Assembly: GCA_019747895.1 (NCBI GenBank)
Contig: JAIEQF010000008.1
Span: 20,494-84,493 of the forward strand
Origin: Chthoniobacterales bacterium
GTDB taxonomy: Bacteria > Verrucomicrobiota > Verrucomicrobiia > Chthoniobacterales > UBA6821
Reading direction: 5' to 3'
DNA: 64,000 bases
This document shows, piece by piece, positions 8,905-17,477 of the stretch. The notes under the pieces were generated by a model that made no database searches, was not told the DNA's origin, and was given only the letters and a program-made list of their open reading frames with translations. The number at the start of each line of letters is the position of its first letter. Position 1 is the first letter of the stretch. The position numbers were made by a program, and so were the translations under genes.

Positions 8905-9856
8905 TATTTTTATTCTTATACCCACTAGGCTTCAGCCATCTCCACTCGCGGAATCCCATGATTCCACGTGGCCGGAAGAGCATCAGAAGAACCAGGAGGA
9001 GCGGCATAACAACCATTCTCCAGACTCCTAGTGGTTGAAGGAGCTGATTGAGAACAGTAAAAACTCCCGCACCCAAGAAAGATCCTGAAAGGGAAGCAAC
9101 ACCTCCGAGGTAGACCATCACCAAAATATCGGTTGATTTTAAAATGTCAAAAGAGCTCGGATTAATAAATTGAATTTGATGGGCAAAAAGAGCTCCAGCA
9201 ACTCCGGCAAAAAAAGAGGAGACAATGAAAGCAATCATTTTTGCTCTCCGTGTAGAGACGCCCATGGCCTCTGCCGCAATTTCATCTTCGCGAATGGCTT
9301 CGATGCTCCGACCAAATTTGGAATAGACAAGATTGCGAATCAACCAAAAGGAAAGCAGGAAAAAAAGAAACGCCCACGGTAGCGTCGTTAATCTTGGAAT
9401 GCCAAGAAAACCACGAGGGCCGCCAACGTAGGGGATATTTTCTAATCCTGATTTCACAATCATGAGAAAAGCCAGCGTGATGATCGCAAGATAATCACCT
9501 CGTGTTTTAAAAGAAAGAAAGGCAAGGGGAACACCGACAAGCGAGGCCACAGCGCCTCCAACTAAGACGGCACAAGGAAAGAGAAGCCACGGCGGCAATC
9601 CAGGAAGCAAGCGGACGGTAACAATGGCTGAACTGTAAGCACCTAGCGCCATAAAAGCAGCGTGTCCTACGGAGAATTCGCCCATGTAACCATTCACGAG
9701 ATTGAGGCTCAGTGCAAGAATGGCATTGATGAGGAGTGTGACAAGAATGAAAATCAAGTAATCGTTCAGGCAGTGAGGCAGGATGAAGGCAGCAGCGACG
9801 CTGAAAATAAAAAATAAAATTCGTAGTTGGCAGTTGGTAGTTCGTAAAAAATTCAT
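8900..9856 (-). CDS. livM: Branched-chain amino-acid ABC transporter permease LivM
   Basis: The protein has 318 residues and about eight to ten hydrophobic segments. The family stretch NLVNGYMGEFSVGHAAFMALGAY and the cytoplasmic EAA-like loop with IREDEIAAEAMGV are LivM hallmarks. Codons 4-11 of the predicted N-terminus are a heptamer tract (about 9822-9846), so either the repeat has been captured as coding sequence or translation starts a little downstream. It forms the membrane channel with LivH. Confidence 0.93.
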   Translation of the reverse strand: MNFLRTTNCQLRILFFIFSVAAAFILPHCLNDYLIFILVTLLINAILALSLNLVNGYMGEFSVGHAAFMALGAYSSAIVTVRLLPGLPPWLLFPCAVLVGGAVASLVGVPLAFLSFKTRGDYLAIITLAFLMIVKSGLENIPYVGGPRGFLGIPRLTTLPWAFLFFLLSFWLIRNLVYSKFGRSIEAIREDEIAAEAMGVSTRRAKMIAFIVSSFFAGVAGALFAHQIQFINPSSFDILKSTDILVMVYLGGVASLSGSFLGAGVFTVLNQLLQPLGVWRMVVMPLLLVLLMLFRPRGIMGFREWRWLKPSGYKNKNN

Positions 9857-9902
9857 AGAACATTGACTCCTATAGAAACTTTGGTTGAAGTGAAATAAAG
9901 CT

Positions 9903-10778
9903 TCAGACTTTCTGAATAGGAGGCTGCCCTAGGATTCCATAGGGCTTGATAATCAAAATCAGCAGTAACAAAGAATAGGCAATGAGGTCACGATAGGTCG
10001 AAGGGAGAAGAGTGACGCTAATAATTTCGGTTGCTCCCAAAATATATCCGCCAAGAACAGCGCCACGCATGTTTCCAATGCCTCCGATTACCGCTGCCAC
10101 AAAGGCTTTCCAGCCGATCAAAATTCCCATCGAAGAAGAAATCACAGGATAGGCAAGAGCGTAGAGCAGGCCTGCAGAGCCACCAAGAGCAGCGCCAAGC
10201 GCAAAGGTCAGCGAAATGATTCTGTTCGCTGGAATTCCTAAAAGTGGAACCATCGCTCGATCAAATGAAAGAGCTCGCATCGCGATACCAAAGCGAGTTC
10301 TCCGAATGATGAGATCTAGCAACACCATCAAAAGAATAGAGATGCTGATGATTGTGAGTTGCAGCGAAGAGATGGTGACACCACCGATGTAATAAGAAGT
10401 GTTGACCAAGAGCGTTGGCATATGACGTGGATAAGGACTAAACCCGAGCGTGACATTTTCAATGATGAGACCACATCCGAGAGCAGTGATGATGGCCGAA
10501 ACTCGAGGCGCTTTGCGAATGGGCCGATAGGCAAAGCGTTCGATTAAGGCACCGAGAAGTCCGATGACCGCCATCGTCACGATAAGGGCTATCCAAAACG
10601 GCACACGAACCACGGACTCCAAGATGAGTGCCACAAAAGCTCCGAGCATGAAGAGATCTCCATGAGCAAAATTAATCATCGTGAGCACGCCATAAACAAG
10701 GCTGTATCCAAGTGCAATGAGGGCGTAGATCGACCCAAGCTGGAGGGCATTGATGGTTTGTTGTGCAAAGTAGTTCAT
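9903..10778 (-). CDS. livH: Branched-chain amino-acid ABC transporter permease LivH
   Basis: The protein has 291 residues and multiple transmembrane segments. The ALIALGYSLVYGVLTMINFAHGD motif near the N-terminus and GGIGNMRGAVLGGYILG near the C-terminus are diagnostic of LivH permeases. It lies 46 bases upstream of livM. Its start codon is immediately preceded by heptamer units (about 10783-10815) and not by a purine-rich ribosome binding site. Confidence 0.94.
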   Translation of the reverse strand: MNYFAQQTINALQLGSIYALIALGYSLVYGVLTMINFAHGDLFMLGAFVALILESVVRVPFWIALIVTMAVIGLLGALIERFAYRPIRKAPRVSAIITALGCGLIIENVTLGFSPYPRHMPTLLVNTSYYIGGVTISSLQLTIISISILLMVLLDLIIRRTRFGIAMRALSFDRAMVPLLGIPANRIISLTFALGAALGGSAGLLYALAYPVISSSMGILIGWKAFVAAVIGGIGNMRGAVLGGYILGATEIISVTLLPSTYRDLIAYSLLLLILIIKPYGILGQPPIQKV

Positions 10779-10782
10779 AAGC

Positions 10783-10815
10783 AGGTTGCAGCTTTGCAGG
10801 TTACAGGTTGCAGGA
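10783..10815. repeat. Heptamer-period tract abutting livH start
   Basis: Read on the livH sense strand the tract is CCTGYAA units with 7-base spacing, ending about five bases before the ATG. It is a clear example of the heptamer family lying at a translation start. Confidence 0.6.
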
Positions 10816-10875
10816 AAAATTCACAAGGATGGAAGGCAAAAAAGGCTGTAGGCTATAGCCTCTATTCATCTGCAA

Positions 10876-11625
10876 CTAAAGATCATCTTCGAACTCTAAC
10901 CAATATCTCTCCTCACTTCCTTGTATGGAAGAATCATAATAAGAGCCAGCATTAGAACCAAAAAGTTGTTGAAGGAACAAGTAATATTCAGGTTGTTTTT
11001 CTTGAATATCTTGAAGCAAGTGAGGCTCGCGATTGAGATCTTGACCAAAAAGATAGGTGGTGGCAGTGACAGCAAAAAATTCCCTTTGATTCCTTAAACA
11101 GTAGTGATCCAGAGTAGGATAACCGAAATAATCATCTAACACCCAATTATAACAACGCCGATTAACAGCATCTTGATAATAGTTTTTGATCGTTTGATTA
11201 TTAAAACCATCTGGCAAACGCTGATCATGAAAAGCGTGCAGCAATTCATGCAGTAATGCTGTCGCATTAAGGTTGCCGTTATTTATAGCTATGTTCAGGA
11301 TGATACCATTTCCCTCTCCCTGCTGGTATAATCCTTCGATGCCTGTAGCAGCACCAGCAGCAGGAGTATGATTGATGACCTTGATAGAAATACTTTGAAA
11401 AAATGTTAGAACTTCTGGAGACAATCCAAGATTATAAAGAAGATCGATCTCTCGTTTTATGGAACTGTTTGCTTGCGGCAAGTAGGGAACATTCAGTACT
11501 TGAGCTTCATTGGCCTGAAATCCACGATAACTAAATGTGACTGAGTCTTGTTGGGTGGTCTCCGCTAAAAGCGCATGCCCGCTAATAAAAAAAATCGAAA
11601 ATAGGAGAGAAAAAAATTTGTGCAT
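10876..11625 (-). CDS. Secreted zinc metallopeptidase (HExxH)
   Basis: About 249 residues from the ATG at 11625, chosen because it places a clean signal peptide (MHKFFSLLFSIFF... ending ALLAE) at the N-terminus; the open frame extends 17 codons upstream. The motif LLHELLHAFHDQ is a zincin site (HELLH). A downstream REFFAVTATTYLFG offers a conserved-looking glutamate as third zinc ligand, as in gluzincins and the catalytic domain of anthrax lethal factor-like proteins. It has two cysteines near the site (RRCYN, HYCLR). It lies between livK and livH on the same strand. A peptidase feeding peptides or amino acids to the transporter is plausible but inferred. Confidence 0.8.
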   Translation of the reverse strand: MHKFFSLLFSIFFISGHALLAETTQQDSVTFSYRGFQANEAQVLNVPYLPQANSSIKREIDLLYNLGLSPEVLTFFQSISIKVINHTPAAGAATGIEGLYQQGEGNGIILNIAINNGNLNATALLHELLHAFHDQRLPDGFNNQTIKNYYQDAVNRRCYNWVLDDYFGYPTLDHYCLRNQREFFAVTATTYLFGQDLNREPHLLQDIQEKQPEYYLFLQQLFGSNAGSYYDSSIQGSEERYWLEFEDDL

Positions 11626-11708
11626 GGGAAATTTTGAGATGCAGAAAAGTAATGCAGTTTCAAAATTTAGCAGCAATTTTTTGCCTGCAGCCTGTAACCT
11701 GAAAGGCT

Positions 11709-11734
11709 GTCCAAAAAAATTATTTTTTTTGGAC
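11709..11734 (-). terminator. AT-rich hairpin at the end of livK
   Basis: GTCC plus a run of A pairs with a run of T plus GGAC around a 3-4 base loop, overlapping the livK stop codon at 11734-11736. It could end livK transcription. The GGCTGTCCAAAA flank also matches the end sequence of the MITE-like element at 12939, so it may be a relic of that element. Confidence 0.4.
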
Positions 11735-12894
11735 TATGGTTCCACCGTCGTCACATACCCAAACGCTCCATCCTTAACAGTGAGGATCACGATGCTTTTC
11801 TTCGGATCATGACTTCCTGGTTCGTAAATAAAGTTTCCTGTGATTCCTGAGAAATGCTCGACTTGAGCCATCGCATCACGGATCGCAGTCCGATCAGATT
11901 TTCCTGCTTTGATGATGGCTTCTGATAAAATGCCCATCGTGTCATATGTTAATGCTGCAATGTCATCTGGCAGTTGACCAAATTTGGCCTGATATTCTGT
12001 AATGAAATTCTTTACTTGAGGTGCATCTGATTGAGTCGAAAAATGGTTAGAAAGGAAGGAGCCATTGAGACGATGCCCTGAATCAAGCTTCAACATTTCA
12101 GGCGTGCTCCAAGAATTTCCTCCTAGAAAAATAGCAGTGATGCCTAGGCGTCGTGCCTGTTCAGCAATGAGGGGAGCATCATTGTAATAAGCTGGCAAAA
12201 AGAGAACGTCAGGGTTGGTCGCTTTTATTTTTGTTAATTGAGCACTGAAATCTCGATCACCTGTGCTGTATGTTTCTGAAGCAACAATTTTTCCTCCATC
12301 TGCAGTGAAGGCATTTTTAAAATAGCGAGCAGCGCTAGTGGGATATTCGCTGGAGGTGTCATAGAGCATGGCAGCTTTTTTAAGATGAAGCTGGCGAGTT
12401 GCAAATTGAGCGAGCGCGGGAATTTCAACAGCATCGGTAAAACAACCACGGAAGATATTTTTCTTAAATGTTCCTGTTTTAGAATTCAGCGTGGTGTTGG
12501 GATTAGTCGACCAAGGAGAAAACATGAGGCAATTGAGACTCTCTGCAATCTCTGCCGCTGGAATAGCACAGGAGCTAATGTTCGGCCCTACCATCGCCAG
12601 GATATTTTGCTGAGAGATCAGGCGTTGAGCCACCGCTGCCGCTTGGTCAGGCTTAGCTCCATTGTCGCCAACAATGAGTGAAATGGGCATCTTTACACCA
12701 CCAACATCGAGGCCTCCTTGCTGATTGATGTGCTCTACAAAAAGTTTTGCAGCATTGACACACGAGGCTCCTACAGCGGGAACTTCTCCGGTTAATTCGG
12801 CATTGATTCCAATTTTCAGAACTTTTTTGTTAGAAGAACAAGCGCTGAAGAGCAAGCTCAAGACCAATAGTGGAAGAAGCAGGTTTTTTTTCAT
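11734..12894 (-). CDS. livK: Branched-chain amino-acid ABC transporter substrate-binding lipoprotein
   Basis: The protein is about 386 residues from the ATG at 12894. It starts with a lipoprotein signal (MKKNLLLPLLVLSLLFSAC, lipobox LFSAC). The body is a type I periplasmic binding fold: IGINAELTGEVPAVG opening, SQQNILAMVGPNISSCAIP, and LPAYYNDAPLIAEQARRLG in the second lobe. The open frame extends 19 codons further, but those codons come from the inverted end of the MITE-like element at 12939, so the internal ATG is preferred. Binds the substrate and delivers it to LivHMGF. It is separated from livH by the peptidase gene. Confidence 0.94.
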   Translation of the reverse strand: MKKNLLLPLLVLSLLFSACSSNKKVLKIGINAELTGEVPAVGASCVNAAKLFVEHINQQGGLDVGGVKMPISLIVGDNGAKPDQAAAVAQRLISQQNILAMVGPNISSCAIPAAEIAESLNCLMFSPWSTNPNTTLNSKTGTFKKNIFRGCFTDAVEIPALAQFATRQLHLKKAAMLYDTSSEYPTSAARYFKNAFTADGGKIVASETYSTGDRDFSAQLTKIKATNPDVLFLPAYYNDAPLIAEQARRLGITAIFLGGNSWSTPEMLKLDSGHRLNGSFLSNHFSTQSDAPQVKNFITEYQAKFGQLPDDIAALTYDTMGILSEAIIKAGKSDRTAIRDAMAQVEHFSGITGNFIYEPGSHDPKKSIVILTVKDGAFGYVTTVEP

Positions 12895-12938
12895 ATACAA
12901 TTTTAGCAATTGTGCCGCGCATTTAATAAGAATTAGGT

Positions 12939-13196
12939 CACTCTTGTCCAAAATAAATTTAAAAAGATTGATTTCTCTTTTGATGAAATCCGATAGCAGC
13001 TAGGAATAGTCTTGGTTGAGCGCTGCTTCGCAGCTGGTGAAGGGTTGAGAGGTTGAAAGGAGGCTCAAAGTCATGTGACTCTCGTTTTACAAAAGAAGTC
13101 CTTTCAACCCCTCAACTTTTCAACCTGGAGCAGGACTTTCTGGATAGTTGTTGGGTTTCTATTTTCAAATTTAATTTCTTATTCTGGACAGCAATG
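12939..13196. mobile_element. MITE-like element, copy 1 (9-bp target duplication)
   Basis: The left end CACTCTTGTCCAAAATA (12939-12955) is matched by an inverted right end at 13180-13196 (reverse complement CATTGCTGTCCAGAATA). The element is flanked by a perfect 9-bp direct repeat, GAATTAGGT, at 12930-12938 and 13197-13205. The interior has no open frame of note but holds a stem of about 17 bp (13044-13060 with 13100-13116) built from GGTTGA-type units. A 9-bp duplication is typical of IS4-group transposases, so it may be mobilised by one; none is in the window. Confidence 0.8.
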
Positions 13197-13341
13197 GAAT
13201 TAGGTCTTGAAATGACGAGAAGAAAAAATGTTTATAGATTTATAGGTTTAAATTTTCTTCTTTTATTTATAAACCTGTAAACTAGTAAACTTTCTTCGAA
13301 ATCAAATTCCATTTTCTTTTTTTACAGAATCTCCTAAACAG
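13197..13341. other. Intergenic gap, no gene
   Basis: Between the MITE-like element and the anti-sigma gene the sequence is AT-rich and includes a heptamer-like tract (TTTATAG/GTTTATA units, about 13228-13290) in inverted arrangement. No coding or RNA feature is seen. Confidence 0.4.
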
Positions 13342-13800
13342 TTAAAAGTCTTTCACCGAAGCGGAAGATTTGCGTTTTAAGATAAAGGAGAGGGGAGAAA
13401 CCACATCATTCGTGGTATCTATTTTTTTCTTCAGGTCAAACGTGACTGGTTCAATCCGTTCCTCCAAGAAAGAAGAATAATTTAAAGGCGTTTCTAAATG
13501 TTCCGAAAAAAGAGGCGAGGCATTCATTCCTCGCTGATTATTTAACCTAGGAGAGCGCAAGATTAAGACGCTCAGAAAAACAGCAATGGCTGTGACACTG
13601 GCATAGGCTACTACTGGAAGGCGAAAATGAGAAAAAAAGGTTGCCAATTGATCTTCCATTTTTTCAAAAAAAGAGGGTTGCATCGCGATAAGAGATTGTC
13701 GTCGATGAAATTCATCGATGAAACGCTCCACAGCATCTGCTGAAGGTAACTCGCAGGGGCTAGCAGCTCGTATTAAATTTTGAAGTGCTTGGTCATCCAT
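13342..13800 (-). CDS. Probable membrane-anchored anti-sigma factor
   Basis: The protein has 152 residues. The N-terminal ~70 residues are soluble and helical. A single transmembrane segment (about 84-102, VVAYASVTAIAVFLSVLIL) follows, then a polar C-terminal tail. It starts 31 bases after the ECF sigma gene on the same strand, the usual place for the cognate anti-sigma factor. I do not see the zinc-binding HxxxCxxC motif of the ZAS class. The assignment therefore rests on context and topology, not on homology. Confidence 0.6.
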   Translation of the reverse strand: MDDQALQNLIRAASPCELPSADAVERFIDEFHRRQSLIAMQPSFFEKMEDQLATFFSHFRLPVVAYASVTAIAVFLSVLILRSPRLNNQRGMNASPLFSEHLETPLNYSSFLEERIEPVTFDLKKKIDTTNDVVSPLSFILKRKSSASVKDF

Positions 13801-13831
13801 AATGTTGACAAAATAGTAGTGTTGCTTGGTT

Positions 13832-14422
13832 TTATTTTACATTAAATTCTTGCAGAGAGGTTTTCAACTGCTGGTGGGCATAAAAAAGTCGCGACCGAAC
13901 TGTTCCTTCTGTCGTTTTAAGAATCTTAGCAATTTCAGATTGAGAAATTCCTTGAATATCAAAAAGAGTCACAACAGCACGATGCTGGCCTGAAAGCTGA
14001 TCCATTGCTACCGTCAACTTTTTTTGAAACTCCTGCATGTTGATTAAATGCCGAGGGTCTTTTTTGTTGGCCTCAGCAAGAAAATCAGGATCGTTTTCCA
14101 AGTGCTCTTCGGTATTATCAAGGCTTGAATGTTGTCGTCGATTTCTTTTTTTAAGAAAATTAAGAGTCATGTTGACTGCAATACGATGGATCCAAGTATA
14201 AAAACTGGACTCTCCCTTGAAGGTGGCAATGACCTGGAAGGTTTTTGAAAAGACATCTTGGAGCAAATCATTCGTATCTTCATGATTAGAAGTCATGTGA
14301 TAAATTAAGCCATAAAGTCGGCCATGATACTTTCGAATCAAATCATCAAAAGCAGAAGAGTCGCCTTTTTTTGTTTTGGCGACGAGATCGTTATCAGAAA
14401 CCTCTTCTTCTAGTGATGACAT
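13832..14422 (-). CDS. ECF-type RNA polymerase sigma factor
   Basis: The protein has 196 residues. Region 2 is clear (AFDDLIRKYHGRLYGLIYHM... EDTNDLLQDVFSKTF, then the -10 recognition helix FYTWIHRIAVNMTLNFLKK). Region 4 has LSGQHRAVVTLFDIQGISQSEIAKILKTTEGTVRSRLFYAHQQL, the helix-turn-helix that reads the -35 element. It is a RpoE/SigW-like group 4 sigma factor. Region 3 is absent, as expected. The gene lies 68 bases downstream of a large secreted-protein gene and directly upstream of the putative anti-sigma gene, suggesting an envelope-related regulon. Confidence 0.93.
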   Translation of the reverse strand: MSSLEEEVSDNDLVAKTKKGDSSAFDDLIRKYHGRLYGLIYHMTSNHEDTNDLLQDVFSKTFQVIATFKGESSFYTWIHRIAVNMTLNFLKKRNRRQHSSLDNTEEHLENDPDFLAEANKKDPRHLINMQEFQKKLTVAMDQLSGQHRAVVTLFDIQGISQSEIAKILKTTEGTVRSRLFYAHQQLKTSLQEFNVK

Positions 14423-14490
14423 TGAGTTAAACTCTACTTTGTTTTTCTCTGAAGGGAAAACATTTTTTTACTCAGTCACGACAATGAGAG

Positions 14491-16476
14491 TCATGACAGA
14501 TCATCAACAATATCTTCCAGGTTTCTTGATGGAACTTGAATGCCTGCTGCTTGGGCTTGTTGGTCTGCTTGATCAAGAATAGTATGTGCGTCCTTAAGAA
14601 AAGATAGTCCGTCACTATGCACTCTTTGCGGTTCTGAAAAATCTTCCGCTGCTTCATAAAGAAGATGACAGGCATGCTTATACTGACTTGCTAGTTCTTG
14701 ATTTCCCGCTTGCTCAGCAGCTTTAATGCTGTCGATAACTAGAAGAGCTTCTTTAGCTGTACAAGCAGTCTGATAAAAAAAATGTCCATAATAATTTAGG
14801 ACCTGGCCCCTTATGCATCCATCCGGGAATATCCTCCTGTAGCTCTCCGCTATTGTTTTCAAAAAATAAGCTTTCGTAGGATAATATAGAGGATCGTTAT
14901 TTAAGGCTTGATTGCTTTCTAATAAATATCCTTCTTGCTCAGGAGTTGATTTCGAAAACTTGCTAAGAGCTTCCTCATAATAAGTGGATGATAAGCTAAG
15001 AAGTTTGTGGGTGTTGAGCTGAGGTCTATAAAAGTCAAAAGAAACGTCATCAGGAAAATCCCATTCTTCTTTAAAAGGTGTCTCTATTATAATAGCAGGT
15101 TTGCTTTCTACACCCTGTTTTACCCTGATCAGGGCAGCACGACATTGATTTTCTAGAGGATCTCTTCTGTCATTAGTCAATTCGATCTGGGATAAAAAAT
15201 TTAAAACAGAGTGTTGAAGATTTATGCGGGGGAAAGGAGAAAAGTTACTAGCAACATTCATAGTAAAACGTGCGGCTTGCTCCAAAACAGCTTGCTTCTT
15301 AGGATCTGTAACTTGTTGAGCTTGATGGCGAAGCATTCGAGGAAAAAGACGAGCGCTTTGTCGCAGAGCATCCAATCTTGCCATTTTTGCTTCTCTTTGC
15401 TTTTGGAAAAATTCCGGAGTGCCTATTTCATATTTCTTTTGATCAAGAAGGCTTTTGGCATAATCACGATTTGCTTTTAAAAGATCATCAAACTGAGCTC
15501 GCTCTCCTTGAGGTAAAAAAGATAATTTTCCAATCACCCCATCAAGGATTCTGGCATTTTGTTCAAGATGCTCCAAGGTATTGTTAACGGCATCTATGGC
15601 CCTGAACTTATCAAGATAAGGATTGAAGCCTTGCTTTGTCACCGTAGGTGGTTGATCCACAAATTGGAGATACTGCGTACGATAAGATTCAGCAGCCTCT
15701 TGTAATTCAAGGATAACTTTTTTTCCCTTTTCTTCCAAATCTTGGTAACTCGAAGAAGGACTGCTTTCGACTTCAGAGGTAATAGTAGTTTTTTTTGTTA
15801 AAAAGCCTGCTATTAATTTAAATAGTTCTGGACCCTTGAGCTTGTTTAATAAATTTTCACAAAAGCGCGTTTTCTCTTTGTTTAGTTGCTTTGCTAATTC
15901 AAGATCTCTCTCTTCTAATTTATTTTCTAATTGAAGAGCCTGCTTGCAAAATGTCCTGAGTGCACTTTCAGTAGGTTTAGAAGATAAGCCAAACCATGTT
16001 GATTCAAGAGGAAACCATTTTTCAAGGGTGGCCTCAACATCAATGAGTGGGGGCTTTCCATCATAACAGGAAGCACGATGGGTACTAATAAATCCGTGTA
16101 AAGATGCTTCTAACGCTCCATCGATGTTTCTGATCTTATCAAGAAGTGCATCATGTTGTCTTGCTGCGCTTGTTATGAGGAAGTTCTCTTTTGAAAAAAG
16201 ATCAGTAACAGCCATAAAAGGTCGTAAGGATTGATTTCCTTCAGAAGGATTTTCATGTCCACCTTCTTTTATAGAAGCGATGCTGTCGCCTCGGGGATTA
16301 CCATCAGGATTGGCTTCCTTGGGCCCTGGCTCTGTAATCTCTCTTTGTCTTTGACTATCTGCCGCACCAGAGGAATATTTTTCTTCAGAGGATGGCTCTT
16401 TTTCTTCAATAGGCCACGCAACAAGGCCATGAAGGGTTAAAATAAAAGTGATTAAGGTAATCGAAAAAGACTTCAT
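14491..16476 (-). CDS. Large secreted protein of unknown function
   Basis: The protein has 661 residues. A signal peptide is clear (MKSFSITLITFILTLHGLVAW). The next ~60 residues are low-complexity (Glu/Ser/Pro/Gly/Asn). The remainder is mostly alpha-helical, charged and probably coiled-coil, with no transmembrane segment and few cysteines. No domain is recognised. It resembles the other two large exported proteins of the window in overall plan (signal peptide, disordered linker, long helical body) but not in sequence that I can align. It precedes the ECF sigma gene on the same strand, so it may be a target or sensor of that system; this is inference. Confidence 0.75.
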   Translation of the reverse strand: MKSFSITLITFILTLHGLVAWPIEEKEPSSEEKYSSGAADSQRQREITEPGPKEANPDGNPRGDSIASIKEGGHENPSEGNQSLRPFMAVTDLFSKENFLITSAARQHDALLDKIRNIDGALEASLHGFISTHRASCYDGKPPLIDVEATLEKWFPLESTWFGLSSKPTESALRTFCKQALQLENKLEERDLELAKQLNKEKTRFCENLLNKLKGPELFKLIAGFLTKKTTITSEVESSPSSSYQDLEEKGKKVILELQEAAESYRTQYLQFVDQPPTVTKQGFNPYLDKFRAIDAVNNTLEHLEQNARILDGVIGKLSFLPQGERAQFDDLLKANRDYAKSLLDQKKYEIGTPEFFQKQREAKMARLDALRQSARLFPRMLRHQAQQVTDPKKQAVLEQAARFTMNVASNFSPFPRINLQHSVLNFLSQIELTNDRRDPLENQCRAALIRVKQGVESKPAIIIETPFKEEWDFPDDVSFDFYRPQLNTHKLLSLSSTYYEEALSKFSKSTPEQEGYLLESNQALNNDPLYYPTKAYFLKTIAESYRRIFPDGCIRGQVLNYYGHFFYQTACTAKEALLVIDSIKAAEQAGNQELASQYKHACHLLYEAAEDFSEPQRVHSDGLSFLKDAHTILDQADQQAQAAGIQVPSRNLEDIVDDLS

Positions 16477-16539
16477 GCCATGTTTGGGGTGGAGGGGACA
16501 AGAAATTATAATGCAACAATTTTATGAGTCAAAATCTAT

Positions 16540-17448
16540 TTAGACTTCAGAAACTAAAACCGGCAATCTTTGCTTTTCAATGCTAAACTTGATCGGTAAG
16601 TGAGAAACCATTTCTCCATCTAATTCAAAGGGGATTTGAAAACGAGGGTCTTGAGAAATGATGGCAAGTTCTTTAGTTTTGAAGTATTGGACCGTGCGAA
16701 GAGATCTTGGCTGGCCTACGAGTAGGGCAGGAAGGTTGCCGAGTAATTCCCAAAAGTGGTGGTGCTTAAAAAGTAAAACATGGAGATGCCCATCATCGAG
16801 AGCAGCCTCTGGAAAAAAAGGAAAAGCTCCTCCGTAAAATTTTCCATTTCCTAGGAGAATTGAAGTCCCTTTCTTCTCACCATTCTCCTCACAACGCAAC
16901 AAAAGAGTCGGTTGTTTTTTTAAAAGCACTTTTAAGAAAGAAAAGAAATAGCTCACTGGTCCAAAAGCCATTTTAAATGCGCTACTTGTTTCCTCAAGAA
17001 CCTCTGCATCTAAGCCGATACCTGCTAGCTGAACAAAGAAGCGTTGTTGCTGCGTTTCAAGGTAAGTGGCACAGGCAAGGTCCACATGGCGAGAACGATT
17101 TTCCAAAATTACTTCCCAAGCTGCTTCAAGAGAATCGAGTGGGAGTTTTAATTCGGAAGCAAAAACATTCATCGTGCCGAGAGGCAAAACCCCAAGTGTA
17201 ACGGCCTGATCGGCAGGAGAGCTCGAAACAATCCCATTCACGACCTCATTGATCAAACCATCGCCACCAGCAGCAACAATTTTTTTGTATCCTTGGGCAA
17301 TAGCCTCTCGAGCTAATTCCTCAGCCTCTCTTGGCCGCGTGGTAAACCTGACAACGGGATTACCAGGAAGCTCCTGCAGCACCTCTACAAAATTCCCAGC
17401 ACGACCACTTCGCGCAGCTGGATTGAGAATGACAAAAGGAGAGTCCAT
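16540..17448 (-). CDS. Diacylglycerol/sphingosine kinase-type lipid kinase
   Basis: About 302 residues. It shows the DAGK catalytic fold: an opening FVILNPAARSG, the nucleotide loop VAAGGDGLINEVVNGI, and LGVLPLGTMNVFASEL. The YegS/DgkB family phosphorylates membrane diacylglycerol or related lipids. The open frame starts at 17502, but those 18 codons come from the end of the MITE-like element at 17478, so the ATG at 17448 (MDSPFVILNP) is preferred. The C-terminal half matches the family beta-sandwich (FVQLAGIGLDAEV, DDGHLHVLLF). Precise lipid substrate cannot be told. Confidence 0.88.
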   Translation of the reverse strand: MDSPFVILNPAARSGRAGNFVEVLQELPGNPVVRFTTRPREAEELAREAIAQGYKKIVAAGGDGLINEVVNGIVSSSPADQAVTLGVLPLGTMNVFASELKLPLDSLEAAWEVILENRSRHVDLACATYLETQQQRFFVQLAGIGLDAEVLEETSSAFKMAFGPVSYFFSFLKVLLKKQPTLLLRCEENGEKKGTSILLGNGKFYGGAFPFFPEAALDDGHLHVLLFKHHHFWELLGNLPALLVGQPRSLRTVQYFKTKELAIISQDPRFQIPFELDGEMVSHLPIKFSIEKQRLPVLVSEV

Positions 17449-17477
17449 GGTGGAAGAAGTAAAGGGTGAAGAGTAAT

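Noticed and set aside
10876..11625. Reading the HELLH protein as part of the ABC transporter
   Set aside because: It has no transporter motif. Its presence in the operon is positional only.
11709..11734. A third MITE copy
   Set aside because: Only about 12 bases match the MITE end, with no interior or target duplication; a simple hairpin terminator explains it as well.
12895..12951. 19-codon extension of livK
   Set aside because: These codons come from the MITE end. The internal ATG begins a perfect lipoprotein signal.
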